Shown here in pieces: positions 1 to 7,714 of a stretch of 34,545 bases of DNA. Each line of letters starts with the position of its first letter. Positions within the stretch are counted from its first letter, which is position 1. The stretch is from an uncultured Muribaculaceae bacterium. Lineage in GTDB: Bacteria; Bacteroidota; Bacteroidia; Bacteroidales; Muribaculaceae. The translations under genes were made by a program, and so were the position numbers. The notes beneath the pieces were generated by a model. That model saw nothing but the letters and a program-made list of their open reading frames with translations, was not told the origin of the DNA and ran no database searches. The DNA is taken from assembly GCA_910578095.1 (NCBI GenBank), contig CAJTOZ010000029.1, forward strand, positions 1 to 34,545, written 5' to 3'.

Positions 1-29
1 TACAATCGCCTATTGCACCACAACATAGA

Positions 30-93
30 AGGGACATCGCTTTGCGATGTATAATGCCGGCATGCCAATTTTACGTGCCGAAGGCACGTCCCT
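30..93. repeat. REP/MITE-like palindromic element
   Basis: A 64-bp stretch is bounded by a 6-bp terminal inverted repeat (AGGGAC at 30-35, GTCCCT at 88-93). It contains two perfect 7-bp hairpins with 3-nt loops: 34-40 with 44-50 (loop TTT) and 73-79 with 83-89 (loop GAA). Between them sit two small palindromes, GCCGGC and GGCATGCC, around 56-66. There is no coding potential. This architecture is typical of dispersed extragenic palindromes mobilised in trans, but only one copy is visible here, so the repeat status is inferred. Confidence 0.5.
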
Positions 94-185
94 ACATTGA
101 GAATAAAACCTTGGGGACTTTTGCGGATAATCATTTGATTTATTATTGATTGCCAATCCTTTTGTTGTCGTTTTGTGCTTACGGC

Positions 186-236
186 AACGACCGCGACACC
201 CTGCACGCCTGAGGCGCTGCGGTGCACGCGGTCGTT
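186..236. repeat. Long hairpin-forming inverted repeat
   Basis: A perfect 10-bp inverted repeat (AACGACCGCG at 186-195, CGCGGTCGTT at 227-236) encloses further complementary segments: CACC at 197-200 with GGTG at 221-224, and CGCC at 206-209 with GGCG at 213-216 around a TGA loop. It lies downstream of the minus-strand nucleotidyltransferase that ends at 285. It could act as a transcript-end structure, but no T-run follows it on the minus strand, so it is not a standard intrinsic terminator. The rest of 1-284 holds no gene I can support. Confidence 0.45.
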
Positions 237-284
237 TACGCTATTATTGTGACAAGTCCGGCCTATAAGCGCCGGGGCGATGCA

Positions 285-1190
285 TCAAAACATCTTCTCG
301 GGATACTCTCCGGCAGCGTGGAGCGCAGCCAGACGGTCGACCACACCCTGACGGTCGGCGGCATAGGTGACGCCAAACCAACGCGAATCAGTGTCGAGCA
401 CACGCACTCCGGCCTCGCCGCTGTTGATGAGCGTGTCGATGCAGGTGGGGATATAGAATTCGCTCTTCTCCTCCTTGCCATGCGCATCGAGGAAGCGACG
501 GAACTCACGCTCGGAGAAATCGAAATACTCGGGAGTGAAGCCCCAGAGATTCATGCTCACAGGCGTGGCAGGCTCAAGTGTCTGCGTAGCGCCGTTTTCA
601 TCGGTATACGTGATGCGGTGGTCGGCATCGTAGCCTATGTCGGTGCGCTCCACCACCTTGGTGAGCATGCCGGCATCGCTCGTGGAGCATACGCCGCGGG
701 CCACAGTGCCGTTTTCGGTCATGGTGTTGCCCACGCGGAAGCCCACCATGCAATAGTCGCCGGGCTTATCGTGCTCGCGGGAGAGCTCGCGCGCTATCAC
801 CTCGAAGGCGTCGCGGCCATAAAAATCATCGGCATTGATCACGGCGAAAGGCTCGTTGATCACCTCGCGTCCCATAAGCACGGCGTGGTTGGTGCCCCAC
901 GGCTTCACACGGCCTTCGGGTGCCGTATAGCCTTCAGGAAGCTTGTCGATGCTCTGGAACACTACTTCCACAGGCACATGGCCTTCATATTTGCTGAGGA
1001 TCTTATCGCGGAAATCCGGCTCGAAATCCTTGCGTATCACAAACACCACTTTACCGAAGCCGGCACGGATGGCATCGTAGATGGAATAGTCCATGATGGT
1101 CTGGCCCTGAGGGCCCACGCCGTCGAGTTGCTTGAGGCCGCCATAACGGCTGCCCATACCTGCGGCAAGTACAAAAAGAGTAGGTTTCAT
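285..1190 (-). CDS. Sugar-nucleotide-type nucleotidyltransferase
   Basis: A 301-residue cytoplasmic protein of the NTP_transferase (GT-A-like) fold. The N-terminus carries the nucleotide-binding signature AAGMGSRYGG at about residues 9-18 followed by LKQL, and INADD at 118-122 looks like the metal- and sugar-binding acidic motif. Such enzymes join a sugar 1-phosphate to an NTP; the sugar and base cannot be told from sequence. The open frame runs upstream to 1595, but that part overlaps the separate small membrane protein gene in another frame, and the family N-terminus (MKPTLFVLAAG) begins at 1190, so I take that start. It lies 53 bp downstream of the 1244-1558 gene on the same strand and may be cotranscribed with it. 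Family assignment is firm; substrate is unknown. Confidence 0.88.
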   Translation of the reverse strand: MKPTLFVLAAGMGSRYGGLKQLDGVGPQGQTIMDYSIYDAIRAGFGKVVFVIRKDFEPDFRDKILSKYEGHVPVEVVFQSIDKLPEGYTAPEGRVKPWGTNHAVLMGREVINEPFAVINADDFYGRDAFEVIARELSREHDKPGDYCMVGFRVGNTMTENGTVARGVCSTSDAGMLTKVVERTDIGYDADHRITYTDENGATQTLEPATPVSMNLWGFTPEYFDFSEREFRRFLDAHGKEEKSEFYIPTCIDTLINSGEAGVRVLDTDSRWFGVTYAADRQGVVDRLAALHAAGEYPEKMF

Positions 1191-1243
1191 AGAATAAGTG
1201 ATTGGTTCATGATTACAACAGCCTATGGCCACACCCCGGAGCA

Positions 1244-1558
1244 TCAGATGGAATTCAGTCCCCAGAATATGACCACAAGAAATGCCGCCAACACCACAAG
1301 CACCACGCCTGAGGCTATCATGGCCGTGGTGGCGAGATTGCGCCACGGGCGCGTGTGGGCATGCAACCCCAGACACGCGGCCACAAAGGCACACAGCCCC
1401 ACTCCAAGAGCCGCATAGCCATTGAAGCACAGCACCACCCATGCCGCTATGGCGAGCACGGCGGCCACTGCAGCCATCCATGTGTGCCAATTGGCGGGAG
1501 CGGCTACTGAAGCCTCCGCTGCAGGAGCATCTTTTTGTATGTCGGTGTTTTCGGTCAC
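1244..1558 (-). CDS. Small three-helix membrane protein
   Basis: A 104-residue protein I do not recognise by name. A hydrophilic, Ala-rich N-terminus of about 25 residues is followed by three hydrophobic segments at about 27-44, 48-66 and 77-98, with a short basic loop (HTRPWRN) between the second and third. This predicts a small inner-membrane protein. A TAAATTTG -7-like box lies 24 nt upstream of the ATG, supporting a real minus-strand start. It sits directly upstream of the nucleotidyltransferase gene. No catalytic motif is visible and no function is assigned. Confidence 0.7.
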   Translation of the reverse strand: MTENTDIQKDAPAAEASVAAPANWHTWMAAVAAVLAIAAWVVLCFNGYAALGVGLCAFVAACLGLHAHTRPWRNLATTAMIASGVVLVVLAAFLVVIFWGLNSI

Positions 1559-1582
1559 TTCGGCAATCTGTTTTTACAAACG

Positions 1583-1590
1583 CAAATTTA
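1583..1590 (-). promoter_or_regulatory. Putative -7 box for the small membrane protein gene
   Basis: Read on the minus strand this is TAAATTTG, matching the Bacteroidetes TAnnTTTG consensus, 24 nt before the ATG at 1558. No TTTG-like -33 box is present at the expected 20-nt distance, so the call rests on one element in an AT-rich stretch. Confidence 0.4.
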
Positions 1591-1688
1591 CGCAAAATTT
1601 ACGAGCTGTTGTATAATTATGACAATTATTGTGAAAAAAAGTTTAGTGACGGATCAATAAATATTTAGAATAAATTTTAAAACTCTTG

Positions 1689-2477
1689 TCAGCCACGCTC
1701 CTGATCGCTTGTGGCATCGTATATTTCCTCAAGGATTATTCCGGCAAGGCGCATCCCGAATATAGCCGTGGTGTGGCTGAGAGTTCCGTTAATGGCAGCT
1801 TTACGTGCCGTCCAGCTATCGAGCTCGCCGGCTTCGAAACCTGAGGGAGATGCCACATCCACGCGGTTGCTCAACCGCTCGGGGCTGTAGACACACATCA
1901 CCGGCGCCGACGGCCAACGGCCGCTGCGGCGCAGCAGAGTGCGCAGCGCACGCGCAAGCGGACAGCCCTGCACGCGCCCGAATTCGGCCACGGATATCTC
2001 CGCGGCGTGTACTTTCAGGGCAGCTCCCATACTCGACACTGTGCGCGCTCCTGCGGCCGTGGCATCGAGAAGCAACTGCGCCTTGCAGCGCAGCGAATCT
2101 ATGGCGTCCACCACATAATCGTAGGATCCGAGATCAAAGCTCCCGGCGTTTTCCGGCGTAAAAGCCTCCACGCGCGCCACCACGTCGCAGGACGGATTGA
2201 TATCGAGCAGGCGCTCCCGCAGCACATCGGCCTTGGGGCGCCCCACGGTGGAGGTGGCGGCAGGCAGCTGGCGGTTGCAGTTGCTCAGAGCCACTTCATC
2301 ACTGTCGACGATAGTGATATGCCCTACGCCGGCGCGCACAAGCGCCTCGGCGCACCACGAACCTACGCCGCCCAGGCCGAACAGCGCCACGCGCAACCCG
2401 CGCATGCGCGCCATCATGGCTGCGCCTGCGAGCAGCTCCATGCGCCCGAAGCGCCCGTTAAGTTCTTCTGCTGTCAT
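1689..2477 (-). CDS. tcdA: tRNA threonylcarbamoyladenosine dehydratase (TcdA/CsdL)
   Basis: A 262-residue E1-like (ThiF/MoeB fold) enzyme. TcdA uses ATP to cyclise the N6-threonylcarbamoyladenosine at position 37 of ANN-decoding tRNAs to its cyclic form. The Rossmann nucleotide-binding motif GLGGVGSW lies near residue 30, then VDSDEV and NRQL typical of the family, and YVVDAIDS in the middle. Length and motif order match TcdA rather than MoeB or ThiF, which carry zinc CXXC pairs and rhodanese or sulfur-carrier partners not seen here. The frame opens at 2567, but the extension covers the neighbouring terminator and promoter, so I start at MTAEEL (2477). A good promoter lies just upstream. Confidence 0.88.
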   Translation of the reverse strand: MTAEELNGRFGRMELLAGAAMMARMRGLRVALFGLGGVGSWCAEALVRAGVGHITIVDSDEVALSNCNRQLPAATSTVGRPKADVLRERLLDINPSCDVVARVEAFTPENAGSFDLGSYDYVVDAIDSLRCKAQLLLDATAAGARTVSSMGAALKVHAAEISVAEFGRVQGCPLARALRTLLRRSGRWPSAPVMCVYSPERLSNRVDVASPSGFEAGELDSWTARKAAINGTLSHTTAIFGMRLAGIILEEIYDATSDQERG

Positions 2478-2498
2478 ACACACATTTGTTTGAATGCA

Positions 2499-2530
2499 CA
2501 AATTTAACAAATTCCCGCCGCTCCGGCAAT
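2499..2530 (-). promoter_or_regulatory. Promoter of tcdA
   Basis: On the minus strand a TAAATTTG -7 box (2499-2506) is preceded after exactly 20 nt by ATTG (2527-2530), close to the Bacteroidetes TTTG -33 element. The -7 box ends 21 nt before the tcdA ATG at 2477. Confidence 0.6.
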
Positions 2531-2562
2531 AAAAAAACCGGCGCAGGAATTTCCTGCGCCGG
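2531..2562 (-). terminator. Intrinsic terminator of the PUL operon
   Basis: A perfect GC-rich stem (CCGGCGCAGG at 2538-2547 with CCTGCGCCGG at 2553-2562, extendable by two base pairs) is followed, on the minus strand, by a run of seven T residues (2531-2537). It lies 33 bp after the stop of the glycan-binding protein gene at 2596 and should end the susC-susD-GH30-binding protein transcript. Confidence 0.88.
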
Positions 2563-2595
2563 ATCATTCAACCTAAAACTTATCGTGGCTCCGTA

Positions 2596-4620
2596 TCAGA
2601 GCTTCACCATATCGAGCGTGCCATTTCCGCCGCCATTCAGATTGATGGTGATGCGGTAGGTGGCGCCTTCCTCAAGCTGCACGCCGTCTGCCAGCTCTAT
2701 ATTGCCGGCATCCTTGACGTAGGCTTTGGCTGCGTCGGTGAGAGTGAAGGCGTTGTCGCCAGCAAACTCTCCACCCCATCCATTCTGATGGAAGAACTTG
2801 AAGGACAGGTAGTCGGTGCGCAGGCGCATGCCGGTGGAAGAACCATGCTCGGGACCTGCCTGGCCCGTGAACTGGTAGACACCGGGGGCCACCTGTGCCA
2901 CGCAATATGCCTGGCCGGGATTCCAACCGAACTGCGAGTCAAGCGAGGGAGAGCCCACGCCCCAGCCCATCATCCAGATGGCGCCTTCGGCCAATGTGGC
3001 TTCGGCATCGCCGTTCATCTTTTTGGCGGCGATGGTGCGCAGCGAGCGGTTGAGGGTGATGAGATACTCGCCGTCCACGGCATTGAAGCCCACGGCACCG
3101 GAACCCTCGGCAAGGGTGAAGTAGTCGGGGTCGGCATAGTATTCGTCGAGATCGCTGATACCGCTCACAGCGAGTTCCGCGCCCTGCGCCACGGTGGTGT
3201 GCAGCGTGTACACCTCATTGTCGAGCGTTGTCATCTTTTCGCCGCCCATGCGCACCACCTGTTCCTCAAAGGGCTGCTCGCCGTCGTCGGTCACGCTGAG
3301 CACTGCAGCGGATGTGCCGGCGGTAAGGTCGACGGTGAAGGTGTAGATGTGGCCGGCCTCGAGGGTCTTGCCTTCTTCGAGATAGAGGTTGCCATTGTCG
3401 TGGCCGCCTTCGCCGGTGCCCACCTTGACGATGGAGCTGGTGGAGGTGAGTTTGTCGCCGCCGAATTCAAAGCCCCAGCCCATCTGACCGAAGAACTTGA
3501 AGTTGATGGCGTCGGTGCCGACGGTCTTGCCGCCGATGAGGGTGATGCGGTAGACTTTTTCGGCCACGGGTGCCATGCAGATGGCTTTCTCGGTGGTCCA
3601 GCCCACGGTGTTGGAGCTGAGCGAGGGCTTGCCCACGTTGTCGCCGATCACCCATACGGCACCCGTTCCGGTGGCCTCGTCGAGGGTGGCGGGGTCGGAG
3701 CCGCTGAGGGTGTAGACGCGGAAATATTTGCGCGCCATGTCGGCTTCGAAGCGGTAGGTACCGCCCATGGGCACAAATGTGAGCGTGCCGTCGTCGTTGC
3801 GCGTGAGCCAGTCGGGGTCGATCCACCACGAATCAAATTCGGGGAATCCGGCAGGAGTGATGGTCTGGCCCTGTGTGAGCGTCATATCAATGGCGCTCAC
3901 AGTCTCGCTGACGGCCGAGAATGTGCGTCCGTTGAATGTCAGAACCGTAAAGGGCGAACCCTCGAGGCTGTAGGTGTTGAAGCTTACGGTGTATTTGCCG
4001 GCCGATGAATTGCTGAAGGGGATGGGATCGGCAGCTCCGGCCACGATGGCGCCATTGCCCCAGCCGAAAGTGATCTCATTGCCGTTGTCGTCGAGCTTGG
4101 GCGCTACGATATGGCCCTTGAGCTCTTGCGGCAGACGGTCGGTAAAGCTGTAGCAGTATTGTTCCGTGCGCTCCATCGTGTACTCGGTGCCGTCGGTGGC
4201 CACGAACTGCAGCGAGGGATAGTCGGCGTGCGTCACATGCACCTCGAAAGTCTGCTCCGTGGTGGTGAAATTCACGTTCTGCAGGCGCATGCGCAGCACG
4301 GCGCGGCCGTCGGGAATATTGGCCATATAGGGAATATATATCTTACCCTCGTAGTCGGCTCCGTTCTGCTTGGTGCGGATCACGGTCTCGCTCACCTGCT
4401 CTTCGCCGAAAAACAGTGTGGCTTTGAGCGTGGACAGCGCCACCTCGGGGTCGGATGCGCGCACGGAGAAAGCGAGGCTATCGCCGAAGTGCGCGTTGCC
4501 GAGACTGGTGTGTACGTCGATGGCAGGGGCACCTTCAGCCCACTTGTCGTCGTCGCAGGAGGTGAATCCCGCGGTCAGGGCGGCCAGGGCCATCATGCCG
4601 TATATGCTGTGGTTCTTCAT
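2596..4620 (-). CDS. Surface glycan-binding lipoprotein with tandem repeats (SusE/F-like position)
   Basis: A 674-residue secreted protein with a lipoprotein signal peptide (FTSC, lipid-modified Cys22) followed by acidic DDD, a feature linked to surface export of Bacteroidetes lipoproteins. After an N-terminal Ig-like region (about 35-240) come two units of about 200 residues (about 241-445 and 471-674). They share an ordered set of motifs: a PDWL/PDYF segment, GDNVGKPSL/GWGVGSPSL, and FKFFGQMGWGFEFGGD/FKFFHQNGWGGEFAGD. The protein probably binds the polysaccharide at the cell surface; aromatic residues in the repeated GW segments are candidate ligand contacts. It is the last gene of the PUL, 48 bp after the GH30 gene and followed by a strong terminator. 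It resembles DUF5016/DUF5121-type proteins, though I cannot confirm the domain names. Binding role is inferred from position. Confidence 0.82.
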   Translation of the reverse strand: MKNHSIYGMMALAALTAGFTSCDDDKWAEGAPAIDVHTSLGNAHFGDSLAFSVRASDPEVALSTLKATLFFGEEQVSETVIRTKQNGADYEGKIYIPYMANIPDGRAVLRMRLQNVNFTTTEQTFEVHVTHADYPSLQFVATDGTEYTMERTEQYCYSFTDRLPQELKGHIVAPKLDDNGNEITFGWGNGAIVAGAADPIPFSNSSAGKYTVSFNTYSLEGSPFTVLTFNGRTFSAVSETVSAIDMTLTQGQTITPAGFPEFDSWWIDPDWLTRNDDGTLTFVPMGGTYRFEADMARKYFRVYTLSGSDPATLDEATGTGAVWVIGDNVGKPSLSSNTVGWTTEKAICMAPVAEKVYRITLIGGKTVGTDAINFKFFGQMGWGFEFGGDKLTSTSSIVKVGTGEGGHDNGNLYLEEGKTLEAGHIYTFTVDLTAGTSAAVLSVTDDGEQPFEEQVVRMGGEKMTTLDNEVYTLHTTVAQGAELAVSGISDLDEYYADPDYFTLAEGSGAVGFNAVDGEYLITLNRSLRTIAAKKMNGDAEATLAEGAIWMMGWGVGSPSLDSQFGWNPGQAYCVAQVAPGVYQFTGQAGPEHGSSTGMRLRTDYLSFKFFHQNGWGGEFAGDNAFTLTDAAKAYVKDAGNIELADGVQLEEGATYRITINLNGGGNGTLDMVKL

Positions 4621-4668
4621 AAAACCGAAGATTTTAACTTGTTGATTAATGATAGTTGTTCAGTATCT

Positions 4669-6153
4669 TCACTTCCATGCGTAGGACACGGCGCTGTTTG
4701 CGGGCACTTCGGTGTAGAAGTGATGGTTGCCATCGTCCACGGTGATGTTCATCGCGGCGCTGCTGCTGTTGCTGAGCACGAGGGCATAGGAGCCATCGGT
4801 GTTCTTGAACGCGGTGTAGGTGAGGCCGGGAGCCGTGAAGCCTTCGGTGCCGATGCGCACAGCGTCGGGTTTGACCACAGAGCTCATGTGGGCTATCACA
4901 TAGTAGTGGGAGTTGCGTGTGATGGTGGTGTAGTCCTTGTTGATATCGACAGCGCCGAAGCATGTGGCGCAACCGCCGGGACGGTAGGGACCACGGTCCT
5001 CGTCGAGCATGAGGTTCCACACGATCACACCCTTGCACCAGCGGTTGACGGTGCCGAGCGTCACCTGCTCCATGTCGTCGGTGAGCTTGGTGGTGAGGTT
5101 GCGGCCGTCGTTCCATGTGCCTATGCTGGTCTCTGTGAACACAAGGTCCTTGCCGGGCATGGCGTTGTGCACCACTGTGAGCTCGTCCTTGTCGCCGCCG
5201 TAGTTGTGGTAGGCAGCGCCGGCCAGATAGCCGGCAGCCTCATCGTCGGCATAGATATTGAGGGGATAGCCCTTCTGCGATTCGATATTGTCGTAGTTGT
5301 AGTTGTGGTCGAAAGCATAGATACGGGTGTCGATGCCGGCAGCCTTGAACGCCGCGCCGAGAGCCTTGACAAACTCGCGCTCCTCCTCCCACGGCATGTA
5401 GCACGATGCGCTGTTGCCACGGTTGAGAGGCTCGTTCTGCGGTGTCACGGAGTAGATGTCGATACCCTGGGCCTTGAATGCCTGTATCCACTTCACGAAG
5501 TAGGTGGCATAGTCGGCGTAGCAGGCCGGATTGAGCGAGCCGCTTGTCCACTGGTTGTGGGGATTGCGGTCGTTGATGTTGTCCACCTTCATCCAGCGCG
5601 GGGGAGTCCAGGGCGTGCCCATGATCTTGAGATCGGGGTTGATGGCAAGTATTTCCTTCAGCACCGGTATCACGTAGGCCAGTTCCTCGTCGGTGAGCGC
5701 GAAGTTCTCGATTCCGGGAGTGTCGCAGCAGGTGTACTCGCTCAGCGAGAAGTCGCTGCAGCCGATGGATATGCGGCAATAGCTGAAGCCGTAGCCGCCA
5801 TCGGGCGAGAATGTGGCGCGCAGAAACTCGCTGCGGTCGTCGGGATTCATGCGCAGCAGGTTGTAGCAGGTGCTGCCGGTGATGGCCACACCGAAGCCGT
5901 CCATCGTCTGATATTCCTCCTGCGGGCGCAGGTATATGCTCGAGGGCGACATGTTGTCGCGTGAGCTGAAACCTATGGTGCTTTCCGTAAGGTCGAAGCT
6001 GCGCGAGCCTGTGGTAGTGATCACGCGCACGTCGGTGCCGGCTTCGGGAGTGGGTTCGGGTTTTGGCTGCGGGCCTATCTTGGGATCGTTGTCGCATGCG
6101 GTTGCAGCCACGGCGGCTACTGCGAGAGCGAGGGCTATATTCATTGTCTTCAT
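4669..6153 (-). CDS. GH30 family glycoside hydrolase lipoprotein, candidate endo-beta-1,6-glucanase
   Basis: A 494-residue secreted retaining glycosidase. The signal peptide ends in a lipobox with Cys20, then a Pro/Glu-rich linker. The GH30 (beta/alpha)8 barrel and side beta-domain follow: DGFGVAITGS near 85, PWTPPRWMK at 181-189, the proposed acid/base Glu241 in TPQNEP, and the proposed nucleophile Glu341 in VFTETSIGTW. The C-terminal beta-structure ends at SYAWK. Surface anchoring next to SusC/SusD implies extracellular cleavage into oligosaccharides for import. GH30 also includes glucosylceramidases, xylanases and fucosidases; the GH30_3 beta-1,6-glucanase reading rests on PUL synteny and resemblance to that subgroup, not on diagnostic residues. 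It lies 13 bp after susD. Confidence 0.88.
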   Translation of the reverse strand: MKTMNIALALAVAAVAATACDNDPKIGPQPKPEPTPEAGTDVRVITTTGSRSFDLTESTIGFSSRDNMSPSSIYLRPQEEYQTMDGFGVAITGSTCYNLLRMNPDDRSEFLRATFSPDGGYGFSYCRISIGCSDFSLSEYTCCDTPGIENFALTDEELAYVIPVLKEILAINPDLKIMGTPWTPPRWMKVDNINDRNPHNQWTSGSLNPACYADYATYFVKWIQAFKAQGIDIYSVTPQNEPLNRGNSASCYMPWEEEREFVKALGAAFKAAGIDTRIYAFDHNYNYDNIESQKGYPLNIYADDEAAGYLAGAAYHNYGGDKDELTVVHNAMPGKDLVFTETSIGTWNDGRNLTTKLTDDMEQVTLGTVNRWCKGVIVWNLMLDEDRGPYRPGGCATCFGAVDINKDYTTITRNSHYYVIAHMSSVVKPDAVRIGTEGFTAPGLTYTAFKNTDGSYALVLSNSSSAAMNITVDDGNHHFYTEVPANSAVSYAWK

Positions 6154-6166
6154 GAGATATTAGAGT

Positions 6167-7696
6167 TTAATAACCGGGGTTTTGTACGAGGTTGTCGTTG
6201 GCGTCGAGCGCGGGCTGCGGCAGGGGGAGACGGTAGGAGAATTCCGTGAAGGGCAGTTTCTGCGGACGACGGCCGGAATCGCGGCTCCAGAGGCTGTTCA
6301 TCACCTCTTCCACCTTGTTGAGGCGCACGAGGTCGAACCAGCGCTGGCCTTCGAAGGCGAGCTCGAGACGGCGCTCGTTCATGTAGGCTTCGAGGAGGGC
6401 TTCCTTGCTGCCGCGCACCGATGCGGGGAGCTTGTCGAGGCCCGCGCGCTCGCGGATGCGGTCGATGATGGCTGCGGCGCCGGCGAGGTCGACGTTCTCG
6501 CCCATGATGAGGGCTTCGGCTTTGAGCAGAAGCACATCGGCAAAGCGGAATTTTATGATGCTGCTGAAGGCCGAGCGGCATTTGTACATGAACGCGTAGC
6601 GCTCCGAGGGATAATAGATGCTCCACTGGCAGTCGTACCATGCCACGCTCTCGTTGAGGCGCTTGGTGTCGCCGGCTTTCTCGTAGGCCGCGATAAGATC
6701 GCGCGACGGAGTGATCCACTTGGCCCATGTGAAGTTGTTGTCCCAGTTGGAGAGGTCGCGGCCAAACATCCATGTGCACCAGTTGCCGGCACCTACGGGA
6801 AACTGTCCCTCAAGGATGCTCTCGCGGGTATTGGTTTCGATGGGTATGGCCTTTGCATTCTCATCGTAGTGGGGGATGCCCTGTATGCCGAAGAGATGGC
6901 TGAAGTCGTCCACGAGATCAAATCCGTCGGCGGCTATCTGGTCCACGTAGTACACCACCTTGGAATAGTCGCGCAGAGGCTTTTCGGCGTAGATCTTGGC
7001 CAGAAGGGTGCGGGCCACGTTTTTGGAGAAGCGTGTCTTGTCGGCAGTCTGGTCGGGGGCATATTTCACAGCGTTAAGCATGTCTTCCTCGATAGCCTGG
7101 TATGCCTCGAGTTCGGTGCTCTGTTCGGGGAAATAGGCATTGTACACATCCTCGATATTATCGGCGGTGATGTCTTCGGCCACGGTCTTGATGACAGGGA
7201 TATCGCCCCAGATGCGCACCATATCGAACCATATCATGGAACGGAAAATCTGCGCCTGCGCGCGGTAGCTCTCGATCTCGGCCTGTGTGAGGCTGCCGTC
7301 GGCCACCTTGTCGATGTTGGCTATGAGCTTGTTGGCCACGGCCACATCGCCGAGGTAGCGGTTCCAGTCGCGCTCGATATCCTTGTTGCTGCCCTCGATG
7401 CTGTTGTTCTCGAAAGGAAGTGTTTCGGCATCGGTAGTGCCGGCATAAGCGTTGTCGCTGTGGCTTTCCGCTATGAGCAGCAGGTCGAGATACCAGTGCT
7501 CCTGCTGGTCGGTGATTTTCTTGTACATGCCCTGCATGTAGCTTTCCACGTCGGCCTTGGTGCGGAACACCACCTCCACGTCAGCGTCCTGCACGCCTTC
7601 GGTGATGTCGCTGTAGGTGTCCTGCGGCTCATAGTCGAGAGAGCAGGCGCTGAGGGCTGCCGCGATGGCTGCCGGAAGTATATGATGGAGTTTCAT
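6167..7696 (-). CDS. susD: SusD/RagB family outer-membrane glycan-binding lipoprotein
   Basis: A 509-residue surface lipoprotein with signal peptide and lipobox LSAC (Cys18). The mature N-terminus and the TPR-like helical scaffold match RagB/SusD: AQIFRSMIWFDMVRIWGDIP near residues 150-170 and the C-terminal block with ERAGL, EAYMNERRLELAFEGQRWFD and SLWSRDSG. The ending, with its NLVQNPGY motif, is the usual family terminus. SusD forms the lid of the SusC transporter and presents oligosaccharides to it. It starts 18 bp after susC and is followed after 13 bp by the GH30 gene, so all are probably one transcript. Ligand specificity cannot be read from sequence. Confidence 0.95.
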   Translation of the reverse strand: MKLHHILPAAIAAALSACSLDYEPQDTYSDITEGVQDADVEVVFRTKADVESYMQGMYKKITDQQEHWYLDLLLIAESHSDNAYAGTTDAETLPFENNSIEGSNKDIERDWNRYLGDVAVANKLIANIDKVADGSLTQAEIESYRAQAQIFRSMIWFDMVRIWGDIPVIKTVAEDITADNIEDVYNAYFPEQSTELEAYQAIEEDMLNAVKYAPDQTADKTRFSKNVARTLLAKIYAEKPLRDYSKVVYYVDQIAADGFDLVDDFSHLFGIQGIPHYDENAKAIPIETNTRESILEGQFPVGAGNWCTWMFGRDLSNWDNNFTWAKWITPSRDLIAAYEKAGDTKRLNESVAWYDCQWSIYYPSERYAFMYKCRSAFSSIIKFRFADVLLLKAEALIMGENVDLAGAAAIIDRIRERAGLDKLPASVRGSKEALLEAYMNERRLELAFEGQRWFDLVRLNKVEEVMNSLWSRDSGRRPQKLPFTEFSYRLPLPQPALDANDNLVQNPGY

Positions 7697-7714
7697 GAAA
7701 TGATCGTTCTGTTA

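Noticed and set aside
258..275. CCGGC/GCCGG hairpin after the nucleotidyltransferase as a terminator
   Set aside because: Only five base pairs and no T-run follow on the minus strand.
4111..5964. A 617-codon plus-strand open frame
   Set aside because: It spans the antisense of two well-supported genes and has no family features; a shadow.
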